DNA of 64,000 nt from the NCBI RefSeq assembly GCF_027667425.1, contig NZ_JAQEGR010000014.1:38534-102533 (forward strand), in the 5' to 3' direction. This stretch comes from Fusicatenibacter saccharivorans (GTDB lineage: Bacteria; Bacillota; Clostridia; Lachnospirales; Lachnospiraceae). Positions within the stretch are counted from its first letter, which is position 1. Every line of letters starts with the position of its first letter. The translations under genes were made by a program, and so were the position numbers. Of the stretch, positions 42,003-51,765 are shown piece by piece. Below the pieces are notes generated by a model that was not told the DNA's origin, ran no database searches, and worked only from the letters and a program-made list of their open reading frames with translations.

Positions 42003-43360
42003 CTTTGTTTTCCTCCTTTTTCAAAACCGTATACCCATTTTCCTTTCAAAAACAGATACAGGAAAATGACAGAACTGATACTCCAGGTCAGCGGGTAAGC
42101 CCAGAAAATCACGCGGATATCCGGGATCAGCCGGACCGTCACGGTAATGTAGCTGACGCGGAACAGGCACCAGACGCAGAGCATGACAACCATGGGAACC
42201 GCGGCGTGCCCGGAACCGCGGAGCACAGCCGCGATGCAATGAGAAAACGCCAGCAGAAAATAAAACAGTGCAATCGTTCTCGCCTGCATCACGCCGTAAT
42301 GGACAACGGCCGGATCGCTGTTAAACGCCGCAATCAAAGTCGGTGCGGCCGCATAGATCACAAACCCGATCAGCTCGGCGATGGTAATGGAACAGAGAAT
42401 GCCAAACCGCGCTCCTTTTTTCGCCCGGTCATACTGTTTTGCACCGAGATTCTGGCTGACAAACGTCGTTAATGCCATCGTAAAGCATGTAACCGGAAGG
42501 AATGCAAAACCCTCGATTTTTGCATATGAACCGCAGCCTGCCATCGCCATTTTCCCGAATGCATTGATGTTCGTCTGCACGAAAACGTTTGCGATCGAAA
42601 TAACCGAGTTCTGGAAACCGGACGGCACACCGTTGCGGATAATCTCGCCAAGCGCCCGGCCGTCGAAACGGATTTTGCGGATATGAAGACGATACTCTTC
42701 CTTCGTCCGCAGCAGATGGATCATGCAGAGAATCGCGCTTGTGAACTGGGAAATGACCGTTGCAAGCGCCGCCGCACCGACCCCCATGCCAAGCCCTCCG
42801 ATAAAAAGCAGGTCGAGCACAACATTGATGCACGACGATACGATCAGATAGATCAGCGGGTGACGGCTGTCGCCAACGGACTGCAGGATGCCGACGAAAA
42901 TGTTATACATGATAAAACCAAGAGATCCTGCAAAATAGGTACGGAAATATTCGACGGACTGCGGCAGGACATCGGACGGTGTTCCCATCAGCACAAGGAT
43001 TTTCGGCGCCAGATACATGCCAAGCACAGTCAGCGCTGCACCGGCCGCCAGGCCGAACGCCACGGTCGTATGGATCGCTTTCTGCAGATCTTCCCGGTTT
43101 TTCGCTCCGTAATACCTTGCAATCACGACACCGGCGCCCATTGCGATACCGTTAATAAAACCAACCATCAGAAAGATCAGATTGCCCGAAGAGCTGACCG
43201 CTGCCAGCGCATTGCTTCCCAGAAAATTTCCTACAATCAGTGAGTCAGCCGTGTTGTACAACTGCTGGAACAGATTGCCAAGAAACAGCGGAATCGCAAA
43301 CAGAATCATCTTTTTCGAAATGCTGCCCTCCGTCATTCTTGTCTTACTTTCTGCACTCAT
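41999..43360 (-). CDS. MATE family efflux transporter
   Basis: A 453-residue, twelve-helix cation-coupled antiporter. MTEGSISKKMILFAIPLFLG followed by QQLYNTADSLIVGNFLG is the classic N-terminal signature; the second half starts near NGVPSGFQNSVISI. The ATG at 43360 was chosen from family length and a G-rich ribosome site; the frame is open much further upstream through the hairpin region, which is not coding. First intact gene after the interrupted regulator. Substrate unknown. Confidence 0.87.
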   Translation of the reverse strand: MSAESKTRMTEGSISKKMILFAIPLFLGNLFQQLYNTADSLIVGNFLGSNALAAVSSSGNLIFLMVGFINGIAMGAGVVIARYYGAKNREDLQKAIHTTVAFGLAAGAALTVLGMYLAPKILVLMGTPSDVLPQSVEYFRTYFAGSLGFIMYNIFVGILQSVGDSRHPLIYLIVSSCINVVLDLLFIGGLGMGVGAAALATVISQFTSAILCMIHLLRTKEEYRLHIRKIRFDGRALGEIIRNGVPSGFQNSVISIANVFVQTNINAFGKMAMAGCGSYAKIEGFAFLPVTCFTMALTTFVSQNLGAKQYDRAKKGARFGILCSITIAELIGFVIYAAAPTLIAAFNSDPAVVHYGVMQARTIALFYFLLAFSHCIAAVLRGSGHAAVPMVVMLCVWCLFRVSYITVTVRLIPDIRVIFWAYPLTWSISSVIFLYLFLKGKWVYGFEKGGKQR

Positions 43361-43394
43361 TCGTAAAAACCCCCATTTCTTTTTCGTACAGTCA

Positions 43395-43483
43395 AAACCG
43401 GTCATCCACAGGTTTCCGCCCGGTGTGTGTCCAGCCTTCTTTTCAGCAGACACACACCGGAACTCACCCGAGATGACCGGTTT
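43395..43483 (-). terminator. two nested perfect stems before the MATE gene
   Basis: The outer stem pairs AAACCGGTCATC (43395-43406) with GATGACCGGTTT (43472-43483). The inner stem pairs CCGGTGTGTGTC (43420-43431) with GACACACACCGG (43449-43460). Both are 12 bp and perfect. It may terminate or attenuate transcripts coming from the regulator gene. Confidence 0.55.
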
Positions 43484-43502
43484 GGAAATATCCTTTTTTC
43501 TA

Positions 43503-44991
43503 TTATATCGAACCTTCTCTGGAATGACAAGCCACAAATTCATACAGAATGGCTTCGACACGTCCCAGCATCTCCTCTTCCGTGCAGAGTTCTTCCGGTT
43601 TCATGGATTCCAGGTAATCGTAGAATGCCATAAGAATGCTCGGTTCCCGGATGCTGAGGTAAATCAGCCGCTCTGTCCGCGTCTGGAACAGAAGATAGCC
43701 CTCGTTTGCATTGACCGAAATATTCAGCGCATGCTCTGCTCTCTCTTTCGTTTCCCGGATCATACGAAGATTCGCGCGATCCCGCAGCGCCAGAAAGCGG
43801 CGGATCAGGGCGATACGCTCGTCAAAGTCCAGCGGAGAATAGCATTCTTTTGGATACTCATCCACGCGCCCCGTTTCCAGGAAACTTTTGATGCCATCCT
43901 CTGAAAAAAACATCGTCGTTTTTTTATCCAGTACCTGTGTCTGCATCACCTTTGCGTACTGTGCAACCGCCCGTATCATCTGCTCACGCCCCGGCATTTC
44001 TTTTACGAGATGGCGCTCCAGCATTTCTGCTGTCAGAAGGCCGGAAAGACACGGCATTCTCTGGAAGAAATACCGCGGGGAATCTGATGCGATAAAGTGA
44101 CGAATCAGTGTTTCCGTATAGCCAAGCTGGGACTGTACCGTGTCAAGACGTTCAAACAACGGCTCCGACTGTTTGAAATAGCCTTCAAACATCTCGCGCA
44201 TCATCCGCAGCGTCGTCTCCTCCCGGAACAAAAGTGCATTCTGGTAATCGGCGCTGAAAGCAAGCGCACAGTGCTCCGTCAGGATGAGGTACGGGAAAAG
44301 GCGGAACTCATTCAGCCGTGCCGTCACATTGTCGTAGTAGTACCGCGCACGGTAATCGCAGCCGCAGGCACAGATCGGGAGAATTTTCTGCAGACAACTC
44401 AGGTTGTAATTTTTCCGCATCGAAACCATCTTCTCGTTGTTGTTCATGCAGAACAGATGTTGAATCGTCAAATTCGGGTTCTGTTCCCCGAATACCTGCA
44501 GAAGTTCCATGGCAAAATCGAAGTCCGGCTGGACCAGAACGGAAATTTTTCCGTCTTCTTTTACAGCTTCACCGAAAAACAGCTGCAAAATTGCATGCCG
44601 CACATGCACTGTGCCCCGAAGGGGAATCTCTCCGCTACCCCCCCCCGTTCAATTCCAGTTTTGCAATCTCCGCCTCATGGAAGATATATTCCTTTTTCCC
44701 CTCGCGGTGGCTGAACGTTTCAATCAGTTCTCCGACCGATTTGCGCCGGTAATAAACCTCTTCACCCATCTGGGTAATGTAAAATGCATCCATGAAATCT
44801 GTTTTTTCCCGTGGCGTCAGCTGCATGAACTGCGCCATCTTCCGCACAACATCCTCTCCGGACGGATTTCGTTTTCCATTGATGATCTTATACATGAAAG
44901 AACGATCGAGTCCGCAGAACTGTGAAAGCGGGTAAACCCCGACATCCTTCATGGTGATATATTCGGATAATAAATCTGAAAAAACTGACAT
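43503..44991 (-). pseudogene. XRE-type regulator interrupted at a G9 tract (broken or phase-variable)
   Basis: One gene read in two frames. From the ATG at 44991 (AGGAGG upstream) the first 118 codons encode a helix-turn-helix (YPLSQFCGLDRSFMYKIINGKRNPS) and end ELNGGG-stop, the three Gly being nine G in a row. With one G fewer the frame continues for about 375 more residues, through RHAILQLFFGEAVKEDGK to the end at 43503, giving about 490 residues. The long second part is an alpha-helical effector domain of unknown ligand with CACGCDYRARYYY. It precedes the MATE-ThrE genes on the same strand and probably controls them. Slippage or sequencing error cannot be told apart here. Confidence 0.8.
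44638..44646 (-). repeat. homopolymer G9 (C9 on plus strand) inside the regulator
   Basis: Nine C at 44638-44646 on the plus strand. It is the longest G/C homopolymer I noticed in the window and lies exactly at the frame break. Eight or eleven G would restore one reading frame. Confidence 0.85.
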
Positions 44992-45032
44992 AGAGCCTCC
45001 TGTATCTCAATATTTTGTGTCGATTCTTTTCC

Positions 45033-45061
45033 AATATAGGTAAAAGTTTACCATGTTCAGA
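45033..45061 (-). promoter_or_regulatory. operator-like palindrome in the regulator promoter
   Basis: The perfect palindrome GGTAAA-AG-TTTACC (45039-45052) lies next to a -10-like TATATT (45033-45038, minus) and a weak -35. This is a plausible autoregulation site of the XRE protein. Confidence 0.45.
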
Positions 45062-45135
45062 GAGACTTGGCAATTCTTCCGTTCGGCTTTGCATATCGTT
45101 TTTCTTTTTTTTACAGGATTTTCACACTGTTATGG

Positions 45136-45165
45136 AAAAACCGACGGAAAATTCCGCCGGTTTTT
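45136..45165 (-). terminator. terminator of the sugar locus
   Basis: AAAAACCGACGGAA (45136-45149) pairs with TTCCGCCGGTTTTT (45152-45165), one mismatch, with T-rich ends on both strands; 16 bases after the hydrolase stop. Confidence 0.8.
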
Positions 45166-45181
45166 CTCTCTTTCGACCTGT

Positions 45182-46687
45182 TTAATCTTTTTTTATTCCA
45201 AATACAGTCAGTGCCTGACGTGGTGAAATACCGAGTCCACCGACACTAATCAGCGTATCCTCTGCCTCCAGCAGAAGATTTTCCTTCTGGAATCTGACGA
45301 TCATGCGGCCACCACTCAAACCGTCCATCCGCCGAATCTCCATCTCGAGCGTATTTAGCGTACGCCATGCAGCAGAACCAGCATAAATATGGCCATCCGC
45401 TTCACTATAGGCAAAATCCCGGCGCATGGAGAGGACAAATTCCTTTTCTTTCCCGCCTTCTTGTACTTTCCAGTACATCTTATCGCTGCCAAAGGAGAAT
45501 CGCATCTCCTGAATCGGACTTGTCTCCAGCGAAAACAGACCGCTTCCGCCGATCAGAATTTCTGCGGAATCCGGCAGCTGCTGGTTCCCCATCAGCGGGG
45601 CAGATACATAAACATGCTTGCTTACCTTCTCTTCCATAAACGGATTTCTCGTTCCTCTGCGCGGCGGCAGAGCCAGATCTGCGGTACGCTCTTTTACTGC
45701 ACCGGCAAGTGGGGACGGTGGCAGCTCTCCTGCCTCTTTCTTCACATACGGGATCAGTTCCTCCTGCAGTGCGCTCAGTTCCTCCTGTGTCTGCTCAGTT
45801 GCTGTTGTCAGAATCACAATCAGATCGAGATCCGGGAACACAACGCCGAACTGACCGTACGCACCATCTGCGCGGAAGGAGCCCGGATAACGGCACATCC
45901 AGCACTGATAGCCGTAGCCCTGCGCCCAGTCTTTTACGTGGCCTTCCGAATCGCCCTCCGTCTCAATCTGTTTGCGGCAGGCGCGTTCAAACCATTCTTT
46001 TCGAAGCAGCTGTTTTCCTTCCCACTCGCCCTGTCTGGACAGAAAATACGTGAATTTTGCCATATCCTCCGTCACCATCTTCATACCGCCTCCACCGAGC
46101 TCCGTTCCGTCTCCGAGCAGCGCACAGGTAAGGGATGTGATGCCAAGCGGCTCCAGCAGACGGGATTTCAGAAACTCTGTGACGTTCTGTCCCGTTTTTT
46201 TCCTCAGAACGGCAGCCAGCATGTTAGTTCCGGCTGTATTGTATTTATAAAACGTTCCCGGCTCATGGAGCACTGGATGATGAAGAAAGGTAGAAATCCA
46301 GTTTTCGGAATTGTCCATAATCTCCGTCTCGTGACCACAACCCATAATCAACAGGTGATGCAGCGTGATTTTTTTGAGATTTTCGGATGGATTTTCCGGC
46401 AGCAGGTCCGGAAAGATATCGACAATTTTCTCATCCAGCGATAAGATTCCCTCCTGCTCTGCAAAACCAATCGCCGTTGCTGTCAACGATTTGCTGAACG
46501 AATACAGTGGATGACGAAATTTTTCATCATACGGCTTCCACCAGCCCTTCGCTGCACACTGTCCATGGCGGATCACCATAAAGCTGTGCAGCTCAATCTG
46601 GTTCTCTTCGATTCGGTCGAGAAAATTCAAAATTCCTTTGGAGCTGATTCCAGCTGATTCCGGTGTCACATCTTTAAAGTATCCCAT
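45182..46687 (-). CDS. beta-lactamase-fold serine hydrolase
   Basis: A 501-residue protein of the class C beta-lactamase/esterase group. The SxxK nucleophile motif is YSFSKSLTAT near residue 68 and the second motif is KYNTAG (Tyr-x-Asn) near residue 150. No signal peptide, so it is cytosolic. The last 150 residues form an extra beta-rich domain. It probably removes an ester or amide group from an imported substrate rather than acting on antibiotics. Last gene of the sugar run, 26 bases after the first GH32 gene's stop. AAAGGGG precedes the ATG. Confidence 0.82.
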   Translation of the reverse strand: MGYFKDVTPESAGISSKGILNFLDRIEENQIELHSFMVIRHGQCAAKGWWKPYDEKFRHPLYSFSKSLTATAIGFAEQEGILSLDEKIVDIFPDLLPENPSENLKKITLHHLLIMGCGHETEIMDNSENWISTFLHHPVLHEPGTFYKYNTAGTNMLAAVLRKKTGQNVTEFLKSRLLEPLGITSLTCALLGDGTELGGGGMKMVTEDMAKFTYFLSRQGEWEGKQLLRKEWFERACRKQIETEGDSEGHVKDWAQGYGYQCWMCRYPGSFRADGAYGQFGVVFPDLDLIVILTTATEQTQEELSALQEELIPYVKKEAGELPPSPLAGAVKERTADLALPPRRGTRNPFMEEKVSKHVYVSAPLMGNQQLPDSAEILIGGSGLFSLETSPIQEMRFSFGSDKMYWKVQEGGKEKEFVLSMRRDFAYSEADGHIYAGSAAWRTLNTLEMEIRRMDGLSGGRMIVRFQKENLLLEAEDTLISVGGLGISPRQALTVFGIKKD

Positions 46688-46713
46688 TTTGCTTTTCCCC
46701 TTTCTCGCAGCCC

Positions 46714-48081
46714 TTATGCATCAATTTCGTAAAGTTCAACAGAAAGATCACCCTTCCAGCTTATACGGTCGTACGGTGTCTCCGGATAAACCACTGTAGA
46801 AATAGCATCTACGCCGTCCTCAGCAAACAGTTCCAGAATGGAAACATCAAAAACAAGCTCCAGATTCCATGCTCCGTCTTTCTTTCTCGCTGCGGTGCTG
46901 ATGGAATATTTTTCCGTCATGAAGTGCTCACTGAATTCTTTGTAGCCCGCCATGGTACGGTCAACCGTGATTTTGGTGTCAGTTACATAAATCTTCAATT
47001 TCTGTCCCACTGAGTTTTTCAGACAGATTTTCGCATCTCCTTTTCCGGAAACCTTCAGTCCAAAGGTCTCTGTGCGGATCGTTGTGTGATTCTCGATCGG
47101 ATAGCTGCTGTGGCGGAATTTTTCCAGTCCGGCCGGAGCAGCCGCAAGGGTCAGAGCACCATCTACTTCTGTCAGGGACAGTTTTCTTGCCAGAGTTGCC
47201 TGTCCACAGTACCCTTCTGTCGGAGTCTGCGCTGCATACTGCCAGTTCATACCCCATCCCATCAGCAGAACATCTTTCGCATTCTGGAATGTAACGGCTG
47301 CATAGTTGTCGAAGCCTTCATCCAGCCATCTTGGCTCATCGGATGGATAGGTGCAGAGGAATTTTTCTCCATCGAAATCACCCAGGAAATACTGCATTTT
47401 GCAGTGGTCATCTTCGGAAGCTTTCGTCATGCTGACAACGAGAACCCATACATTTTTTCCTTTATACTCAATCGGGAACAGATCCGGGCATTCCCATACA
47501 CCCTTCACATGGTTTCCTTCCGGTCCGAATTCTCCAGTTTTCTCCCAGTTTTTCATATCCTGGGATGCGTAGAAGAAGACACGGTCCTGCGCTGCAAGAA
47601 CAAGACTCCAGCATCTTCTGACCGGATTCCAGAACGCTTTCGGGTCACGGAAATCGGAAATTCCCGGGTTTTTGATGACCGGATTCAGATATGACTTTTC
47701 AAAATGCCGGCCCTTATCATTGCTGTATGCAATACTCTGCTGTTCCAAACCGTCCTTGTGATGGCTGGTATAAATAGCAATGATTGGCGGATTTTCATTG
47801 GTACCATACTCAGAAGAATTCTGCGTATCATACACAGCACTTCCCGAAAAGATAAATCCAAGTTCATCCGGATAAAGTGCGATTGGCTGATGCTCCCAGT
47901 GAATCAGGTCGCGGGATGTTGCATGCCCCCAGTGCATCGGTCCCCAGCTGGTATCATACGGGTACTTCTGATAAAAGAAGTGGTACACGCCATCTACATA
48001 AACCATGCCATTCGGGTCGTTCATCCAGCCTTCTTCCGGTGAAAAGTGAATTTTCGGTCTGTAATCTCTTTTTTTCATCAT
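46714..48081 (-). CDS. GH32 fructosidase (sucrose/fructan hydrolase), paralogue A
   Basis: A 455-residue cytosolic enzyme with a five-blade propeller plus beta-sandwich. The nucleophile motif is WMNDPNG, the transition-state stabiliser is FRDPKAF, and the acid/base Glu is in VWECPDLFPI. It hydrolyses beta-fructosyl bonds in sucrose or fructo-oligosaccharides. The ATG at 48081 follows GGGAGG. It is clearly related to the next upstream gene, a tandem duplication that has diverged. Confidence 0.92.
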   Translation of the reverse strand: MMKKRDYRPKIHFSPEEGWMNDPNGMVYVDGVYHFFYQKYPYDTSWGPMHWGHATSRDLIHWEHQPIALYPDELGFIFSGSAVYDTQNSSEYGTNENPPIIAIYTSHHKDGLEQQSIAYSNDKGRHFEKSYLNPVIKNPGISDFRDPKAFWNPVRRCWSLVLAAQDRVFFYASQDMKNWEKTGEFGPEGNHVKGVWECPDLFPIEYKGKNVWVLVVSMTKASEDDHCKMQYFLGDFDGEKFLCTYPSDEPRWLDEGFDNYAAVTFQNAKDVLLMGWGMNWQYAAQTPTEGYCGQATLARKLSLTEVDGALTLAAAPAGLEKFRHSSYPIENHTTIRTETFGLKVSGKGDAKICLKNSVGQKLKIYVTDTKITVDRTMAGYKEFSEHFMTEKYSISTAARKKDGAWNLELVFDVSILELFAEDGVDAISTVVYPETPYDRISWKGDLSVELYEIDA

Positions 48082-48110
48082 TTTTGTAAAACCTCCCAAG
48101 ATAAACAACG

Positions 48111-48143
48111 GTCTGCAAAACCACTTCCATCGGCTTTGCAGAC
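48111..48143 (-). terminator. hairpin between the two GH32 genes
   Basis: GTCTGCAAA (48111-48119) pairs with TTTGCAGAC (48135-48143). No T-run follows, so mRNA stabilisation is as likely as termination. Nothing else is seen in 48109-48231. Confidence 0.45.
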
Positions 48144-48231
48144 ATCCGTCGTTTTTATTTATAGTAACGCTTCAGAGTCCCATCTCGATTCTGCCATGCT
48201 GCATCGTTACCGTTTATAAATGTTCCATCCC

Positions 48232-49629
48232 CTATTTTTTAATAGTGTACATTTTCACTTCCAGATCTCCGTCTGTGGAAACCACCTGATACGGAGCATC
48301 CGGGTAAACGCATACGGAAGCGGTCTCCAGACCACCATCTGCATAAATCTCCAGATAGGAAACGTCAAAAATAATCTCCATGTTGACATTTCCGCGCATG
48401 TAACGTTTTGTTGTAGATACCAGCAGATCCTCTTTTTTGAAGAGCTTCGGATCTACATCATCAAAGTAACTAAGGTCGCCGCTCTTAGAGCGGTCCACCG
48501 TGATGCTGTCCACCGTTACCTCGATGACTACTTCCTCACCTCTGCTGTTTTTCAGCGCAATTCTTCCGAAATTGCCCTGCACGAGAAGTCCAAAGCTCTC
48601 GGTCAGCAGCGGCTTCTGATTTCCGATCGGGAAGGCACCCGCACGGTACTCATCGATCCCGAACGGTTTTGTTTTCAGGCGGTAGCCCTCATCGGTCTCA
48701 CAAAGCGAAAGTTCTCTTGGCAGTGTCATCAGACCGGAATACTCACCGGTCGGAACAAAGTTCGCGTAGAGAGGATTAACGCCCCATCCAAGGTAAACCG
48801 GGCGGTCGTAGTTTCCATACGTTACGCCGGCATAGTTGTCGAATCCGAAATCAATCCACAGCGGCTCGTCTGTGATCTCGGTGCACTGGAAGGTATCTCC
48901 ATCAAAATCGCCGACGAAATACTGTATATTGGCACGGCCTTCGGTTCCCGGATGTATCATGCTGACTATCAGAATCCATTTGAATCCGTCAAATTCATTT
49001 CCTGTTTTAGCACGGATCAGATCGGTGCATTCCCATACGGTCGGCACTTTATTGACACCGACACCGAACTCGCCTGTTTTCTTCCAGTTTTTCAAATCCT
49101 GGGATGCGTAAAACTCTGCGTGATCGCCGGATGCCAGAACAAGGCTCCAGCAGTCCTTTTTATCATTCCAGAAGACGCGCGGATCACGGAAATCCGGTGC
49201 GCCCGGGTTTTTGATCACCGGGTTGCCATAATATTTTTCAAAATGCTTTCCCTGATCCAGACTGTATGCAATACACTGCTGCTCCAGGCCTGTTTCCATA
49301 TTGTGTGCCGTGTAGACAGCCACCATCGGCTTCTCACCGTATTTCGCAAATCCGCTTGTGTTATTTTCATCGTATGCCATACTTCCGGAGTACATCGTTC
49401 CGATCTCATCCGGGTACAATGCGATCGGCAGATGCTCCCAGTGAATCAGGTCTTTCGATACTGCATGACCCCAGTGCATCGGTCCCCATACAACGTCATT
49501 TGGATTGTGCTGATAATACAGGCGCCAGATACCATCGATATAAATCAGTCCATTTGGATCGTTGTTCCAGTTTTTCTCCGGTGTAAAATGAATGTTCGGT
49601 CTAAAATCTCTTTTTCCCTGTTTACTCAT
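48232..49629 (-). CDS. GH32 fructosidase, paralogue B
   Basis: A 465-residue enzyme with motifs WNNDPNG (Asn replaces the Met of paralogue A), FRDPRVF and VWECTDLI. No signal peptide. It resembles intracellular sucrose-6-phosphate hydrolase/fructosidases. AGAGGGATTAC precedes the ATG. Two diverged GH32 enzymes in one operon suggest different chain lengths or linkages. Confidence 0.92.
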   Translation of the reverse strand: MSKQGKRDFRPNIHFTPEKNWNNDPNGLIYIDGIWRLYYQHNPNDVVWGPMHWGHAVSKDLIHWEHLPIALYPDEIGTMYSGSMAYDENNTSGFAKYGEKPMVAVYTAHNMETGLEQQCIAYSLDQGKHFEKYYGNPVIKNPGAPDFRDPRVFWNDKKDCWSLVLASGDHAEFYASQDLKNWKKTGEFGVGVNKVPTVWECTDLIRAKTGNEFDGFKWILIVSMIHPGTEGRANIQYFVGDFDGDTFQCTEITDEPLWIDFGFDNYAGVTYGNYDRPVYLGWGVNPLYANFVPTGEYSGLMTLPRELSLCETDEGYRLKTKPFGIDEYRAGAFPIGNQKPLLTESFGLLVQGNFGRIALKNSRGEEVVIEVTVDSITVDRSKSGDLSYFDDVDPKLFKKEDLLVSTTKRYMRGNVNMEIIFDVSYLEIYADGGLETASVCVYPDAPYQVVSTDGDLEVKMYTIKK

Positions 49630-49716
49630 GTAATCCCTCTTTTCCTATTTTATCTTTTTCCATTTGAAACTTCAACAAAAAAGAAATAAGAACGAAATAG
49701 TCTTCTTTTTAAATAT

Positions 49717-49745
49717 GGCCATGTTATATGGGATACAACATGGCC
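49717..49745 (-). terminator. hairpin between binding protein and GH32 genes
   Basis: GGCCATGTT (49717-49725) pairs with AACATGGCC (49737-49745). A likely partial terminator or stabiliser behind the highly expressed binding-protein gene. Confidence 0.5.
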
Positions 49746-49830
49746 ACCTTTAGAATTTCTTTAGTTGTAGAACATCAATTGCAAATCGTTTACGTTACTG
49801 TTTTTTTCGTAATCGCTTTTCGCCCGATTT

Positions 49831-51642
49831 TTAGTTTGCTGCAGAAGCTGCTCGATCTACTGCGCCCTGGTAAATCTCAACCAGTTCATTCAAGCCAGCG
49901 CCTTCCAGCTCTGTTTTATAGGAATCCCAGCTTGCATCATCAACGCCGCCGGTTACCCATGTGGTGATGTAACGATCAACAATATCGGAGATGGTCGGCT
50001 GAATCTGTGCCAGACGCTGAATCTCTTCCTGGGTCATCAGAACACGCGGAATAGTGTCATACTCTTCCATGATGTCATCTTTACCGTTTTCTTTCTGCAT
50101 CTCCAGAAGTTTCACAGCATCGAAGGTGTATCCGCAAACGGTGTCATAGTACTCGTTCTGAACGATCATAGAACCACGGCAGGTTGTGGAGTTTACACGA
50201 GCCTCACCAAAGTTCTTATAATCCGGATTCAGAGGTTTGTAGTTTCCATTTTCATCAAGTGGTGTACGAAGAATGCCGTCCTCGTCTTTCTCATAGTTGT
50301 ATCCGATTGCACCCCAGTTAGATGTAACAGAAATTTCCGGATCGCCTACCATGTAATCTACAAATCTTGCAACAACGTGCGGGAATTTGCAGGTTGTTGT
50401 GATTGCTGTATCGGAAGAATCCTGCAGCTCAGAGTAGTTACACTCGAAACCGGTCATACCGTCTTCGCCCTGCAGTCTTGGAACTGCTACGTACTGATCA
50501 TGTACTTCCTGGTTTGTAATTTCCTGATCGCCCCAAACACCGAAGGAACCGATCTTTGCAACGTTCTCTTTGATCAGGGAAGCGTTGAATGCCATACTGG
50601 AGTCTGCCTCGAAGGAGCCGTTCCAGATCAGTCCTTCTTCATACAGCATATTGAAGAATTCTGCTGTTTTCTTGAATGCTTCGTCTGTTGCAGTGAAGGT
50701 AACTTTTCCATCAACCAGTCTTAAGTGATCCGCATATGCATTTCCTCCGCAGTAGGAGTCAGCGCATCCGAATGCACCTGTGAAACGATAGAACAGGTTG
50801 TAGGAACCAAAGGTATCGGTTGCACCGAACCAGGTTGCCATTGGGATTTCATCAGCTTCGCCGTTGCCGTTCAGATCGCCGCCGTCGCGGAATGCTTTCA
50901 GGCAGTCTACCCACTCGTCTACGGTTGTCGGCACTTCTTTGCCTACTTTATCCAGCCATGTTTTGTTAATCACGAATGGTCCAGGTGTTAATACAAGACC
51001 TTTCATTTCCTCTACATACGGGAATCCATATTTATGGCCGTTCGGAGCGGTGATCTCAAGCTGATACTGCTCATTGTCATCGAGGAATGCTTTCAGGTTC
51101 GGCATGTACTCTTCGATCAGGCCTTCGGTTGGAATGAATACATCCTGGTCTGCGTACTGAACTACGGTGTTTCCGGATTTACCATCGCCGAAGTTCCAGA
51201 ATACATCCGGAAGATCCTGTCCGGAAGAAAGCATCAGGTTGATTTTCTCTGTTGCGCTCTCCTGCGGGATTGGCTGCCAGTCAAACTCTACTCCTGTGTC
51301 CTCGAACCATTTCTTGCACATAGCCAGGTCGCCTACTTCTACGGTTCTGTCTGCAGAGTTTACGATCAGAGCGGAAATTTTTCCGTATTTCTCTTCGAAT
51401 TTTGCCGGATCTTTGATGATCGGAAGGGTACCGTCGAGCTGGATAATTCCCTCATCTACTGCTTCCTGCTCTTCTGCTGTGAGACTTGTGTCACCTGCTT
51501 CTGTACCGGATGCAGATGTGGTGTCTCCTCCTGTGCTTCCTGCACCGGAGCTGCTTGAGCTGCCCGAGCTGTTTCCACAGCCTGCGAGCATGCTGGTTAC
51601 CATAAGGCTTGCCAGTAATACGGATACGATTTTTTTCTTCAT
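49831..51642 (-). CDS. sugar ABC transporter substrate-binding lipoprotein
   Basis: A 603-residue family 1 extracellular binding protein. The lipobox MLAGC places the lipidated Cys at about residue 22, followed by a Gly/Ser linker. Size and features such as MLSSGQDLPDVFWNF match the LipO/YtcQ group that pairs with LplB/LplC permeases. It would bind an oligosaccharide, probably a fructan-type glycan given the GH32 genes. Ribosome site AAGGAGG. Confidence 0.9.
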   Translation of the reverse strand: MKKKIVSVLLASLMVTSMLAGCGNSSGSSSSSGAGSTGGDTTSASGTEAGDTSLTAEEQEAVDEGIIQLDGTLPIIKDPAKFEEKYGKISALIVNSADRTVEVGDLAMCKKWFEDTGVEFDWQPIPQESATEKINLMLSSGQDLPDVFWNFGDGKSGNTVVQYADQDVFIPTEGLIEEYMPNLKAFLDDNEQYQLEITAPNGHKYGFPYVEEMKGLVLTPGPFVINKTWLDKVGKEVPTTVDEWVDCLKAFRDGGDLNGNGEADEIPMATWFGATDTFGSYNLFYRFTGAFGCADSYCGGNAYADHLRLVDGKVTFTATDEAFKKTAEFFNMLYEEGLIWNGSFEADSSMAFNASLIKENVAKIGSFGVWGDQEITNQEVHDQYVAVPRLQGEDGMTGFECNYSELQDSSDTAITTTCKFPHVVARFVDYMVGDPEISVTSNWGAIGYNYEKDEDGILRTPLDENGNYKPLNPDYKNFGEARVNSTTCRGSMIVQNEYYDTVCGYTFDAVKLLEMQKENGKDDIMEEYDTIPRVLMTQEEIQRLAQIQPTISDIVDRYITTWVTGGVDDASWDSYKTELEGAGLNELVEIYQGAVDRAASAAN

Positions 51643-51765
51643 GTTGTTCCTCCTTTATTTTGCTGCCTTTTCGGCAGTGAAATACGTAAATATTTTTGTG
51701 TTTCTACTATAAAATCATGTCTGTTGTAGCCATGAACTCTGTAACGATAACTTTTCTGTTCTGTA

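Noticed and set aside
43395..43483. A known riboswitch class (TPP, guanidine, THF) before the MATE gene
   Set aside because: None of the conserved core sequences of these classes is present; only nested stems are seen.
43361..43561. Upstream extension of the MATE protein by 67 residues
   Set aside because: It would translate the nested hairpins and give a non-family, non-membrane N-terminus; normal MATE length is reached from 43360.
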